Shown here one piece after another: positions 10,140 to 19,247 of a stretch of 64,000 nt of DNA (position 1 is its first letter; the number at the start of each line of letters is the position of its first letter). The position numbers and the translations under genes were made by a program. Below the pieces are notes generated by a model, which worked only from the letters and a program-made list of their open reading frames with translations, ran no database searches and was not told where the DNA came from. Source of the stretch: Erysipelotrichaceae bacterium (GTDB taxonomy: Bacteria; Bacillota_I; Bacilli_A; Erysipelotrichales; Erysipelotrichaceae); the NCBI GenBank assembly GCA_022772735.1, contig JALEZD010000018.1, positions 216,042 through 280,041 of the forward strand, read 5' to 3'.

Positions 10140-10406
10140 TTACGCAATAACTTTTTGTGCGCGTAGAACTTCTTCAATTGTTTTAATTGCTAATTCTTCA
10201 TCGTCACCTTCGCAAGTTACAGTAACTTCTGATTGAGTAGGAATGCCTAGTGACATAACACCCATAATTGATTTCATATTTACTGTACGACCTTTATAGG
10301 CAACTTTGACTTCACTCTTGAATTTACTTGCAGCATTTACAGCAACTGTTGCTGGACGTGCATGTAATCCAACAGGGTCAATAACTAATACTGAAATTTG
10401 TTTCAT
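10140..10406 (-). CDS. ptsH: Phosphocarrier protein HPr
   Basis: 88 residues. It carries phosphate from enzyme I to the PTS EIIA proteins, such as that of ScrA in this window. The active-site His is in DPVGLHARPAT, and the regulatory serine in MKSIMGVMSLGI is the HPr kinase site used in Bacillota for carbon catabolite repression with CcpA. Monocistronic here: own promoter (10437-10465) and own terminator; ptsI is not adjacent. AGGAGGAGAAATCTGCG precedes the ATG. Confidence 0.97.
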   Translation of the reverse strand: MKQISVLVIDPVGLHARPATVAVNAASKFKSEVKVAYKGRTVNMKSIMGVMSLGIPTQSEVTVTCEGDDEELAIKTIEEVLRAQKVIA

Positions 10407-10436
10407 CGCAGATTTCTCCTCCTGTTAACTATTACA

Positions 10437-10465
10437 ATTCTACCCCATATTTAGCTAACTTACAA
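10437..10465 (-). promoter_or_regulatory. ptsH promoter
   Basis: TTGTAA, exactly 17 nt, TAGAAT on the minus strand, about 30 nt before the ptsH start codon. A perfect inverted repeat covers its -35 side. Confidence 0.6.
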
Positions 10466-10474
10466 GCTAAATAT
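10447..10474. repeat. Perfect 10-bp inverted repeat over the ptsH promoter
   Basis: ATATTTAGCT and AGCTAAATAT flank an 8-nt centre, overlapping the -35 box and spacer of the ptsH promoter. There is no T-run on either side, so it is not a classical terminator for rlmH. An operator is a reasonable inference. Confidence 0.55.
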
Positions 10475-10496
10475 ATTATCAAAAACAAAGCAATAT

Positions 10497-10970
10497 CTAC
10501 TTGTGATAAGGCAAATTATGTTTGATTGATAACAAACGATAAATTTGTTCCACAACTAATAATCTCACAATTTGATGTGGAAATGTACAACTAGATAACT
10601 TCCATCTAACGTTAGCTCTATTAACAACACTACTTGATAACCCTAATGAGCCACCTATGACAAATGTGATTTTACTTGTTATATTAAAATTATCATTCAG
10701 ATTTTTTGATAAAACTTCTGAACTATAATCTTTACCGTGTAAATCTAATAAATATACAAATTCATCATCTGATATATGTTTTAAAATATTGTCACCTTCA
10801 ATATTTTTTATTTTTTCATTAATGGCTTCCTTCGCATTTTTAGGAATTGGTTCATCATTTACTTCAATAATATTTATTTTACTAAATTGAGTTATTCTTT
10901 GAACATATTCATCAATAAGAGATTTTAATGCTTTTTCTTTTATTTTTCCTACTGCAATTATTTTTATCAT
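10497..10970 (-). CDS. rlmH: 23S rRNA pseudouridine1915-N3 methyltransferase RlmH
   Basis: 157 residues, SPOUT superfamily. It methylates pseudouridine 1915 in helix 69 of 23S rRNA with SAM. The SAM-binding knot motif FVIGGSLGLS and the C-terminal LVVEQIYRLLSIKHNLPYHK are the family hallmarks. It overlaps the upstream HtrA-like gene by 4 nt (ATGA). The order walJ-htrA-rlmH is the one found near the origin in Bacillus, which supports the call. Confidence 0.97.
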   Translation of the reverse strand: MIKIIAVGKIKEKALKSLIDEYVQRITQFSKINIIEVNDEPIPKNAKEAINEKIKNIEGDNILKHISDDEFVYLLDLHGKDYSSEVLSKNLNDNFNITSKITFVIGGSLGLSSSVVNRANVRWKLSSCTFPHQIVRLLVVEQIYRLLSIKHNLPYHK

Positions 10971-12016
10971 AACTCAACTTCTACTTCTAATGTTTCATTA
11001 TTTCTGTTATACACTATTTTAATTTTTTCCTGTGCATTTAATTTATATATTGCATCATAATATGATTTTATATCAGTAACATCAAAACCATTTATACTCA
11101 AAATTATATCTCCAACCTTTAATCCTGCTTTAGCAAGAGGACTACTTTCTTGTACTTGACTTAAATACACTCCATTTGTTGTATCCAAACTAATTCCAAA
11201 ATTACTTTTTTCATAAGAACTCATGTTATATATCGAGCCTGCATCAATCCCAAGATATACCCTTTGAAGATTACCAGTTTCAATTATTTTTTCAACAATA
11301 GGAAATAATTCTTCTCTACTTAATGCTATATTTTTAAACTCACTACTTACTCTAGTTAGATTAAGTCCAATAAGTTCCCCATTTAAATTAAGCATTGCAC
11401 CACCATTGTTGTCATTATTTATAGTTGCATCACTTTGCAACATATTAAACTTCCAATCAATAGCACTATCACTATTTAAATCAATTCCTACACTATTATT
11501 TAATCCTGTTATTATTCCAAATGAAACAGCATTTGAATACGATTTAAAACCAAGGGACAAAATATATTCTCCAACCCTTGAATTACTATAATTATTTGAA
11601 TAAAAAGATTCGACATTAAAATCAGGTTTTACCAAAATAACACTAACTCCGCTTTCAATATCACTACCAATAATGTTTCCATTAATTAAAGCACCATTCG
11701 CAAATTCAACAGTAACACTACTACTGCCATCAACAATAAACTCACTGGTAACAATATACACTCCATCTTCAATTTGTTTATAAACAATTCCGCTTCCTTC
11801 TCTAAATTCAACATCATTTTTAAAAGACTTTACTTTTACTATTTTTGATTCACTGGCATTCACAAGTTCTGTAATATTTGTTAGTACACCATTTAAAACA
11901 GTTATTTTCGCCTCATTTGTACTTTGATTTGAATTTTCTATCTTGTTTAATTTATACGTTAAATACCCATTCCACACAAGAAGAGATGCTATAATCGCTA
12001 TTAAAACTTTCTTCAT
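10967..12016 (-). CDS. HtrA/DegP-like protein with all three catalytic residues lost
   Basis: 349 residues: a signal anchor (4-22), a trypsin-like domain (about 45-245) and one PDZ domain (about 255-345). The fold motifs align with HtrA, but the triad does not. Where HtrA has TNNHVVDG there is TSEFIVDG (His to Phe93). Where it has TDLAVLK there is SGVSVIL (Asp to Gly123). Where it has GNSGGPLVN there is DNNGGAMLN (Ser to Asn204). The PDZ core GLKVGDIILSINGFDV is intact. It should be membrane-anchored outside the cell and unable to cut peptides, so perhaps a binding or scaffold protein. The start is firm: GGAGGAATAGATT precedes the ATG, giving a 65-nt overlap with walJ. The position between walJ and rlmH is the normal htrA site. 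Confidence 0.9.
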   Translation of the reverse strand: MKKVLIAIIASLLVWNGYLTYKLNKIENSNQSTNEAKITVLNGVLTNITELVNASESKIVKVKSFKNDVEFREGSGIVYKQIEDGVYIVTSEFIVDGSSSVTVEFANGALINGNIIGSDIESGVSVILVKPDFNVESFYSNNYSNSRVGEYILSLGFKSYSNAVSFGIITGLNNSVGIDLNSDSAIDWKFNMLQSDATINNDNNGGAMLNLNGELIGLNLTRVSSEFKNIALSREELFPIVEKIIETGNLQRVYLGIDAGSIYNMSSYEKSNFGISLDTTNGVYLSQVQESSPLAKAGLKVGDIILSINGFDVTDIKSYYDAIYKLNAQEKIKIVYNRNNETLEVEVEL

Positions 12017-12767
12017 AATCTATTCCTCCAGAAACTATTTCAAATTGCCTTGCTGCAACAATTTTTAAATCATTGTTTAAATCACATCTTTTATTTTCTA
12101 ACAAGTAATCAACATTTGTTTTAAGTGCTAATTCATATGTGTTTGTTTCTTCTGAAATATGTGCCAATATTATTTTTTTTGTTTTTTTACTTACAATTTT
12201 TTCTAATACAACTGCACAATCTTCATTACAAAGGTGCCCTGTATCTGATTTTATTCTAGATTTTAAATACTGTGGTCTTGAGCTATTCATAAGCATTGTT
12301 AAATCATGATTACTTTCAATTACAATATAATCTGCATCTTTCATTAACTCAATATTACTACTATGAACATATCCTGTATCAGTAACATAAACAAGTTTTT
12401 CATTATTACACTCAAAAATATAACCAACAGTTATACCACTATCGTGAGATAAAGGTATAGGTGTTACAACCATTTTATCAATTTTAAAAGTTTGTCTTGG
12501 TCTTAATATTTTTGCATCTTCCCTTTTTTCTAAATAAACTGGAGAATATACTAAACAATTCTTAAAAACGGGTAGTTGACTTATATGATCACTATGACTA
12601 TGAGTTATAAGCAATAAATCAATTTTATTAATATCAATTCCCAGCTTATTAAAACTAGATATTAAATGTCTTCTTGTTCCACCACAATCAATCACAATAA
12701 CTCTTTTATCATTTTGAAGGATAAAACAATTCCCTTTTGAACCACTCGCAATTAAATGAAATTTCAT
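11952..12767 (-). CDS. walJ: WalJ/YycJ-type metallo-beta-lactamase-fold hydrolase
   Basis: 271 residues. It starts MKFHLIASGSKGNCF, the usual YycJ beginning, followed by the metal motif THSHSDH, then DTGYV and HLCNEDC. The family consists of MBL-fold nucleases linked to the WalRK locus and to the coordination of replication and wall growth; the exact substrate here is not known. A longer frame reaches upstream to 12836 inside the M23 gene, but the ATG at 12767, 1 nt after the M23 stop, fits the family. No good Shine-Dalgarno is visible, so coupling to the upstream gene is likely. walRK itself is not present. Confidence 0.88.
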   Translation of the reverse strand: MKFHLIASGSKGNCFILQNDKRVIVIDCGGTRRHLISSFNKLGIDINKIDLLLITHSHSDHISQLPVFKNCLVYSPVYLEKREDAKILRPRQTFKIDKMVVTPIPLSHDSGITVGYIFECNNEKLVYVTDTGYVHSSNIELMKDADYIVIESNHDLTMLMNSSRPQYLKSRIKSDTGHLCNEDCAVVLEKIVSKKTKKIILAHISEETNTYELALKTNVDYLLENKRCDLNNDLKIVAARQFEIVSGGIDYEESFNSDYSISSCVEWVFNV

Positions 12768-12768
12768 A

Positions 12769-14271
12769 CTAACAAGGTAAATAACCCTCGCAAGGGTTTC
12801 TCCTTTCTCCATTTTCCATAATAAAGAAGTGTACATGTGGTCCAGATGCTTTTCCAGTCATACCTATTTGACCTATAACATCTCCCTTATCAACAATATC
12901 TCCAATCTTTAAAAATGTAGGTTTATTCATATGACCATAATATGTTTGGAATCCATTACCATGATCAATAATTATGTAGTTACCATTAATAGAAGTATAA
13001 CCGACTTCAAAAACCCTTCCTCTATCAGAAGCATACAATTCTCCATAACGATTATAACTATTTTGAATATCAATAGCCCTATGATTGTAATAACAACCCC
13101 ATCTACATGAAATAAATGGATTATCAACTGGCCATCTAAATGTACCAGTTCCTTCTCCCGGTATCTCTAAAGTTCCAACCTTTATTATTTCCTGTACAGG
13201 CTGTTTTGTTATAACACTAGATATTTCACTACCACTAACTAAAACCCCGTTTATCCATTTTTCGTTATATAAAACATTTTTACTTCCTAGTACTTCAGCC
13301 TGAATACTTTGTTGTTCACCTTTTTTCATACTTGCATCTTCAACAAGAATTGCAGAATCAGGATAAACATTTTCTTCAACTACACTTTCTCTATTAACAA
13401 TAATATCTAATGGAGAAGTAAAATATGTAACATTTAATACTGTTCCTGCCTCTAAAACCTGTTCAGTACTTTTTATAATATCACTATTAATATTCATAAC
13501 TTGAGTTGCACTTAAACCAAAATTCTTAGAACCTACCCCTTCCACAGTATCGTATTTAATAACAGTGTAGTATTTTCTTTCTGTATTTTTTCCGTATTTT
13601 AAATATTCCAAAACTTCTTCTTTTGTTGTTTTGATATTATCTGGATTTGTATATGCCTTTTTATTACTAATACTTTGAACAATTTCTATACCAGTCACCC
13701 TAGAACCAAAGCCACTAATCGCTCCTGTAACTTGATTATTTCTTATTAGTTTTAATGAATTTTCATCAACAAAGTATTTTAAATAATCGTTTAATGCATC
13801 ATCAAAAATAGATTTATCACTCACATAAATAATGTCATAAACCCCTTCGTTATTAGAAAACTCTATTGCATTGGCAGATATAGTAAAAAGATTTCTTTCT
13901 TGTAAATACTTAAAAATTTCATCATCAATATTCTCAAAATCATAATAACTTAATTCATTTATGATATAAACATCTTGTCCAATATCTATAGACGCATTAG
14001 GATATTTTTCTTGATATCTTTCTTTATATATTTCTTCTAATTTACCATCAATAAATTCATTATCACTAATTACACCTACTAATTTACCTGAGTCATATAA
14101 TTTTGAAATTTGTTTACTTGTATCGTTAACTTTTATAATTTTTTGACTTAACACTTGAGAATTACCGTTTATTTGTGCATCTAAAGTATAACCAAAATTT
14201 TTATTATTAAAATAAAAACCTAAACCTATCGCAAATAATAGAGAAATTAATATTGGTATATATTTTTTCAT
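12769..14271 (-). CDS. Membrane-anchored M23 metallopeptidase with a G5 domain
   Basis: 500 residues: N-terminal membrane anchor (about 4-21), a long extracellular linker region, a G5 domain (about 300-372, with VEENVYPDSAILVEDAS and GSEISSVITKQPVQEIIKVGT) and a C-terminal M23 (LytM-like) domain. Zinc ligands are visible in NHRAIDIQ (His, Asp) and PHVHF (His). These enzymes cut peptidoglycan cross-bridges, or control hydrolases if inactive; this one keeps the ligands. G5 domains bind cell-wall glycans. It lies 2 nt after dnaB and 1 nt before walJ, in the place where Bacillus has wall-related genes. Confidence 0.9.
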   Translation of the reverse strand: MKKYIPILISLLFAIGLGFYFNNKNFGYTLDAQINGNSQVLSQKIIKVNDTSKQISKLYDSGKLVGVISDNEFIDGKLEEIYKERYQEKYPNASIDIGQDVYIINELSYYDFENIDDEIFKYLQERNLFTISANAIEFSNNEGVYDIIYVSDKSIFDDALNDYLKYFVDENSLKLIRNNQVTGAISGFGSRVTGIEIVQSISNKKAYTNPDNIKTTKEEVLEYLKYGKNTERKYYTVIKYDTVEGVGSKNFGLSATQVMNINSDIIKSTEQVLEAGTVLNVTYFTSPLDIIVNRESVVEENVYPDSAILVEDASMKKGEQQSIQAEVLGSKNVLYNEKWINGVLVSGSEISSVITKQPVQEIIKVGTLEIPGEGTGTFRWPVDNPFISCRWGCYYNHRAIDIQNSYNRYGELYASDRGRVFEVGYTSINGNYIIIDHGNGFQTYYGHMNKPTFLKIGDIVDKGDVIGQIGMTGKASGPHVHFFIMENGERRNPCEGYLPC

Positions 14272-14273
14272 AA

Positions 14274-15641
14274 CTATTCACCACCCATATAATCATCCGC
14301 TTCAGCAGTGAAAATTGAGTTTGTTGAGCCTTGGAATGCAAACCTAATAACTCCTGTTTTTCCATTTCTATGTTTTGCAATATCAATCTCTAACGGTTGC
14401 ATTGCATTTGGATCAGGCTTTTCGTTTTGATCTTCTTTTCTATCATAATATTGACTTCTAAAAAGTAACATTATGATATCTGCATCTTGTTCAATTGCAC
14501 CTGATTCTCTTAAATCTGACATCATAGGTCTTTTATCTGTACGTGATTCAACATTTCTACTCAATTGTGAAAGTGCGATTACTGGAACATTTAGCTCTCT
14601 TGCCAGTGCCTTCAAATTTCTAGAAATTTCTGAAACTTCTTGTTGTCTGTTTTCTTTATTATTTCCTGAACCACTTATCAATTGAATATAATCAATAAAG
14701 ATTGCAGCTAAACCCTGTTCACTTTGCAATTTTCTGCACTTTGAAAAAATCTCTGTAACTCTAATTCCAGGAATATCATCAATATACATTTTTGTATTTC
14801 TTAAAGTTGCGGCAGCCTCATTTAGCTTTTGCCAATCACTATCACTTAATTTACCTGTTTTTATTTTCTCAATAGGAACAGAAGATTTTGAACTTAATAT
14901 ACGCTCAAGCAATTGTTCAGCAGCCATCTCCAAAGAAAATATAGCTACTGCTTCATTTGATTGATATTGCGCTATTTTTGATGCGAAATTCAACGCAACT
15001 GCAGTTTTACCCATAGATGGTCTAGCTGCCAAAATAATTAAATCTCCTCTTTGAAATCCATGGGTATAATTATCAAGATGTTCAAATCCTGTTTTCAGAC
15101 CAGTTATACCACTTTTGTTACCTGACATTTTTATTATTCTTTCAAGAACATTGTTTACTACAGTCGCACTACTTTTAAAATCTGTAGTTCTTCTACTTCT
15201 TGTAACATTTAAAACAGATTTTTCTGCCATATCTAAATAGTCATCTATATCTGTTTGCCCATCAAATCCCTCTTCAACAACCTTTTGACAAGCCTCAATC
15301 ATATTTCGCATATATGCTTTATTTTGAATAAGCTCTACATATGCTTTTGTATTAAAACTTGAAACTGATGTGTCACAAAGAGTCATTAAATACTCAACTC
15401 CACCAATACTACCTAAAATACCCAAGTCATTTAACCTTGTTCCAAGTGTAGTAATATCTACAGGTTTTTGTTCATTATATAAATCGTTAATGGCATAAAA
15501 TATTTTTTTATGATTTTCTAAAAAAAGGTACTCAGCTCTCATACCAGCTTCTATTGCGATTTGAGCTGAATTTGGATAAACCATGATTGTACCTAAAAGA
15601 CTTTGTTCTGCATCTATTGCATTTGGTAAAGTTTTTACCAT
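14274..15641 (-). CDS. dnaB: Replicative DNA helicase
   Basis: 455 residues. This is the hexameric helicase of the replication fork (DnaB; named DnaC in Bacillus). An N-terminal domain with LPNAIDAEQSLLG precedes a RecA-like motor with Walker A ARPSMGKTA, Walker B FIDYIQLI and LRESGAIEQDAD. A GTG at 15656 is also in frame, but the ATG at 15641, 1 nt after the rplI stop, fits the family start MxxxxPNAxxAEQ. The ribosome site is weak at both, which suggests coupling to rplI. The order gdpP-rplI-dnaB is conserved in Bacillota. Confidence 0.97.
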   Translation of the reverse strand: MVKTLPNAIDAEQSLLGTIMVYPNSAQIAIEAGMRAEYLFLENHKKIFYAINDLYNEQKPVDITTLGTRLNDLGILGSIGGVEYLMTLCDTSVSSFNTKAYVELIQNKAYMRNMIEACQKVVEEGFDGQTDIDDYLDMAEKSVLNVTRSRRTTDFKSSATVVNNVLERIIKMSGNKSGITGLKTGFEHLDNYTHGFQRGDLIILAARPSMGKTAVALNFASKIAQYQSNEAVAIFSLEMAAEQLLERILSSKSSVPIEKIKTGKLSDSDWQKLNEAAATLRNTKMYIDDIPGIRVTEIFSKCRKLQSEQGLAAIFIDYIQLISGSGNNKENRQQEVSEISRNLKALARELNVPVIALSQLSRNVESRTDKRPMMSDLRESGAIEQDADIIMLLFRSQYYDRKEDQNEKPDPNAMQPLEIDIAKHRNGKTGVIRFAFQGSTNSIFTAEADDYMGGE

Positions 15642-15642
15642 A

Positions 15643-16089
15643 TTATTCAATTCCACTTAAATGGCATTTAATGTTGCCAATAACATTTTTATATAATTCA
15701 ACTTTTACAACTGTTGTTCCAAGTGTAGCAATAGGTTGTGTATCAATAATTTTTCTTTTATCTATGTTTATTCCTTGTTTTGCAAGCTCTTCAACAATAG
15801 CTTTTGTAGAAATAGAGCCAAATACTCTTCCTTCTTTACCTGATTTAACCTTAAATTCAAAAACCATATTTTCAAGTTTTTCTTTAATAATTTCAGCTTC
15901 TTTTTTTAATTCCTGTTGATTCAACTCTTCTTTTTTCTTTTGGTCTTCTAATATTTCTCTACTTTTATTTGACTCTTGAACAGCAAGTTTTTTTGCAAGT
16001 AAAAAATTTCTAGCGTATCCATCCGCAACTTCTACAACCTCGCCTTTTTTACCAACTTTTTTTACATCACTAAGCAATATTACTTTCAT
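15643..16089 (-). CDS. rplI: 50S ribosomal protein L9
   Basis: 148 residues. It starts MKVILLSDVKKVGKKGEVVEVADGYARNFL, the conserved rRNA-binding N-domain, then a long charged helix (about 45-75) and the C-domain. The ATG at 16089 is 9 nt after GGAGG; the GTG just before it (16092) is also possible but the family starts with MKVILL. It overlaps gdpP by 20 nt. Confidence 0.97.
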   Translation of the reverse strand: MKVILLSDVKKVGKKGEVVEVADGYARNFLLAKKLAVQESNKSREILEDQKKKEELNQQELKKEAEIIKEKLENMVFEFKVKSGKEGRVFGSISTKAIVEELAKQGINIDKRKIIDTQPIATLGTTVVKVELYKNVIGNIKCHLSGIE

Positions 16090-18043
16090 CACTTTTTTCC
16101 TCCTTTAAACTTTCATTTAACACATCTAAAAGTTCTTCTTTTATCCTAGAAACACTTTCATTTTTTCTTTGAACTCCAGCAGCAGTCATATGCCCACCAC
16201 CATTCATTGCTTCCATAATAACTTGAACATTTATTTTACCATTACTTCTAGCACTAATTCCAACCTCATCATTTGAAATTTTAGAAATAATAAACGCTGC
16301 TTCTATATCCTTTACTCCTAAAAGACTATCCCCAACCTGAGAAATAATACTTCTAGAAATAATTCTATCGTCAACACAAACAACAACTATACCACTATCG
16401 TATTTTTCAACTTTACTTAACATATAAGATTTCATTTCAAAATCGTTAAATGAATCTTTTATATATTCATCTACTAAAATAGGATCAGCACCAAGCCCCC
16501 TTAAATAACTAGCAGCATCATATGTTCTTGAACCAGTTCTAACTTTAAAATGATTTGTATCAATGGTCATTCCTGCTAACATGATTGTAGCTTCAATATC
16601 ATTTATATCAATTCTATTACTTAAATATTGAACAAATTCACTTACAAGCTCACATGTACTTGAAGCACCTGCTTCAATATATATTAAAGATGGTTTTACT
16701 TGTATATTAGCTCCTCTTCTGTGATGATCTATTATTGCAATTTTCTTGGCTTTTTCTAAAATAGATGGACCATTCGATTGTTTCAAGCTATGATGATCAA
16801 CCATTATAACCAATGTGTCGCTTCTAAGCTGGTTAATTGCTTCATTTTCACTAATAAAGTTAAATCTTTTTGACAATTCTTCTTTATGTAACTCTAATGT
16901 ATTTTTGAGTTTTTCTTCAATTCCACCAGTTTTTGAAATAATACTAACCTGTTTATTGTATGCACTAATAATTCTACTTACACCAATTGCAGCACCCATG
17001 CAATCAAAATCTGCCTCTTTATGACAACAAATTATTACATTTGAACTTTTTTGTATCAAGTCTCTTAATGCATGTGCAATAATTCTAACTCTTACTCTAC
17101 TTCTTTTTTCTAATGCCTCACTAGAGCCACCAAAATATTTTACATCTTCACCAACTTTTTTAATCGCAACTTGATCTCCACCTCTATTTTGTGCCAAATC
17201 CATAAGTTGAATTACAAGTTCATCTAATTCCTCTAGTTTGTTAGAGCCTCTAGCAAATGCCATTGATAAAGTTATATTTACTTCAAGTTGATTTGCTGCC
17301 TTTTTTACAGTATTTAAAATGCTAAAATGGTCATTCATCAACTCATTAAAAATTCTTTCATTTAAAACAAGCAAATAACGATAATTATTTATTCTTCTAA
17401 TTAAAATTCCTTTTTCCCTAGCATACTCAACAACTGGAGTTCTAATAGAACTGTTAATATTAGCAATAACAGTTTCTTCTTCATATTGCGTAGATTCTTC
17501 ATAATTATCAAAATTAACCATCCCAATAACTACTTTTTCCTGCTCATACGCATTTTTATAATTATCAGTATTTGTAACATCCTTAAAAAATAACATTGGG
17601 GCATTTTCTCTACGCTTTATTTCATATCGTCTTTCATCTAAAGTAACATAAACAACTTCCTCTTGCCCGCTAATCAATGCTTCAACCTCAGGAAGCCATA
17701 CTAAAACTTTTTTACCAACTCTGTTAATAAATCTGTCATTAAATAAATCACTCATCCAAGTAATAACATAGTTTTCATCATATGAAACAATTCCAACCTC
17801 ACCAAATAAAAACGCATCTTTTGCACCATCTCCTAATAATGAAGACATTTGTTCAGAATGAAGATTAATCTCATTTTCAAAAACCATAAATAAATAATAT
17901 ATTAAAAAAGCTTCAATTATTAAAACACCAATCGCACTAAAAATCCCTCTATCAAATAGAAGTTTTAATATTATAAGAATAATAATTTGTGCAATTATTA
18001 TCGCAAATATTCTCAGTTTAATTTGATCTATTTTATGACGCAT
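16070..18043 (-). CDS. gdpP: Cyclic-di-AMP phosphodiesterase GdpP
   Basis: 657 residues. Two N-terminal membrane helices (about 10-52), a PAS-like region, a degenerate GGDEF domain (about 165-300) and a C-terminal DHH/DHHA1 module (about 330-645). Metal motifs of the DHH part are seen: CHKEADFDCMGAA, MVDHHS, IDHHRRG and GGGHMTAAG. It hydrolyses c-di-AMP to pApA and so affects osmolyte balance and wall-stress tolerance. GAGGTTAATAG precedes the ATG, and it overlaps yybS by 11 nt. The genes yybS-gdpP-rplI-dnaB form a classical Bacillota string. Confidence 0.96.
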   Translation of the reverse strand: MRHKIDQIKLRIFAIIIAQIIILIILKLLFDRGIFSAIGVLIIEAFLIYYLFMVFENEINLHSEQMSSLLGDGAKDAFLFGEVGIVSYDENYVITWMSDLFNDRFINRVGKKVLVWLPEVEALISGQEEVVYVTLDERRYEIKRRENAPMLFFKDVTNTDNYKNAYEQEKVVIGMVNFDNYEESTQYEEETVIANINSSIRTPVVEYAREKGILIRRINNYRYLLVLNERIFNELMNDHFSILNTVKKAANQLEVNITLSMAFARGSNKLEELDELVIQLMDLAQNRGGDQVAIKKVGEDVKYFGGSSEALEKRSRVRVRIIAHALRDLIQKSSNVIICCHKEADFDCMGAAIGVSRIISAYNKQVSIISKTGGIEEKLKNTLELHKEELSKRFNFISENEAINQLRSDTLVIMVDHHSLKQSNGPSILEKAKKIAIIDHHRRGANIQVKPSLIYIEAGASSTCELVSEFVQYLSNRIDINDIEATIMLAGMTIDTNHFKVRTGSRTYDAASYLRGLGADPILVDEYIKDSFNDFEMKSYMLSKVEKYDSGIVVVCVDDRIISRSIISQVGDSLLGVKDIEAAFIISKISNDEVGISARSNGKINVQVIMEAMNGGGHMTAAGVQRKNESVSRIKEELLDVLNESLKEEKSDESNIA

Positions 18044-18947
18044 CTATTAACCTCTTTAATAATGTTTTTCTTAAGTTTGTAGTAATATACAAAAATCCTA
18101 TCATAATAATTGTAACATTGAATATAAAAATACCAAATAAAGTTATTAAAAATATAGCTATTTTTGCGTTTGGTATTATTGTTTTTAAGAAAAGTATTAA
18201 TGCAATACTTCCAAAAATTATTAAGTAAGTAACAGAAAGAATACCTAAAAAAACTAAAATATATTGTACATTTTCACTAAAAATATCTTTATTCACCACA
18301 ACAAAAAATAAACACGCAAATACAATTGCAATATACCCTGTATATGATGGAGGATTGTACTCTACAATTGTTTTAGGTTTTTCAATTTGAAATCTTAATC
18401 TAATTAGCAATAATCTTGAAAAATAATGTGTCAAATAACCTTCAAAAATACCATTTAAAGGAATAGCCGCAAACACAAATATTTTTATTAATCTTGTAAA
18501 ATCCAAACCTGTCGCAAGTTTTAAATCTAATAAAGACATTGTTTGAACTAACATATCAATATCATCATTAATATCATATCCAAATAACTTGCTTAATAAA
18601 ACAGTTGAAATTAGCTGTATTGAAATAGAAAATAAAATTGTTTTTAAAAGTAATATTGTACTACTTTCTTTTTTTCTTAAACCTTCTCCATATACAATAC
18701 CCAAAGCACTTTGTAAAAATGTTATAAGAGATAATGTTAAAGAAGAAAACATAAAAACTAAAATAACACTTGAAAAAAGTGGGACTAATCCATGTTTAAA
18801 TCCATATTTAAAAGTAAAATACATAAGGGGAAGTGGTAATAAAAAAATTACATAACCAAGTATTCCTCCAAGCTGTAAATTTACAAGCATAAATGTACAA
18901 ATAATCGCACTGACAAGTGCTCCTTCAACTATTTCTTTTGTTTTCAT
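18033..18947 (-). CDS. yybS: YybS family membrane protein (DUF2232)
   Basis: 304 residues with about eight hydrophobic segments and almost no soluble domain. DUF2232 proteins sit upstream of gdpP throughout Bacillota; their job is not established. An in-frame ATG at 18980 lies inside the rpsR terminator hairpin, so the start is placed at 18947, preceded by AAAGGAGATAGT. The end GCGTCATAA overlaps the start of gdpP, indicating coupled translation. Confidence 0.87.
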   Translation of the reverse strand: MKTKEIVEGALVSAIICTFMLVNLQLGGILGYVIFLLPLPLMYFTFKYGFKHGLVPLFSSVILVFMFSSLTLSLITFLQSALGIVYGEGLRKKESSTILLLKTILFSISIQLISTVLLSKLFGYDINDDIDMLVQTMSLLDLKLATGLDFTRLIKIFVFAAIPLNGIFEGYLTHYFSRLLLIRLRFQIEKPKTIVEYNPPSYTGYIAIVFACLFFVVVNKDIFSENVQYILVFLGILSVTYLIIFGSIALILFLKTIIPNAKIAIFLITLFGIFIFNVTIIMIGFLYITTNLRKTLLKRLIDAS

Positions 18948-18966
18948 ACTATCTCCTTTAAAGCAT

Positions 18967-18989
18967 AAAACCTCCTTCAATGAAGGAGG
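18967..18989 (-). terminator. Terminator after rpsR
   Basis: CCTCCTT (18971-18977) pairs with AAGGAGG (18983-18989) around a 5-nt loop, followed on the minus strand by TTTTATGC. The 3' arm contains a Shine-Dalgarno-like AAGGAGG and an ATG, a decoy start for yybS. With only four T residues it may be partly read through into yybS-gdpP. Confidence 0.7.
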
Positions 18990-18999
18990 CTATTTTATA

Positions 19000-19230
19000 T
19001 TAGTCTGCAATATAAGGTAATAAAGCCATTTGACGAGCACGTTTAATTGCAACAGCTAAAATTCTTTGATATTTAGCACTTGTTCCAGTTACACGGCGAG
19101 AAATTATTTTTCCATTTGCAGAAATAAATTTCTTTAATAGCTCCACATCTTTATAATCAATGGTTTTAACGTTATTTTTTGTGAAATAACATACTTTTTT
19201 ACGTCCCATTCTTTGTTTTTTGAATGCCAT
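19000..19230 (-). CDS. rpsR: 30S ribosomal protein S18
   Basis: 76 residues. [27 protein letters not shown] and [29 protein letters not shown] are typical of S18. Third gene of rpsF-ssb-rpsR. S18 binds S6 on the platform of the small subunit, and the S6-S18 pair regulates this operon in many bacteria. Confidence 0.98.
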   Translation of the reverse strand: MAFKKQRMGRKKVCYFTKNNVKTIDYKDVELLKKFISANGKIISRRVTGTSAKYQRILAVAIKRARQMALLPYIAD

Positions 19231-19247
19231 CTTTAAACTCCTTTCAC

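Noticed and set aside
10447..10474. rlmH terminator
   Set aside because: The hairpin is AT-rich and followed by GGGG rather than a T-run, and it overlaps a good ptsH promoter.
15587..15919. 110-codon rightward frame across dnaB and rplI
   Set aside because: Antisense shadow of two conserved genes.
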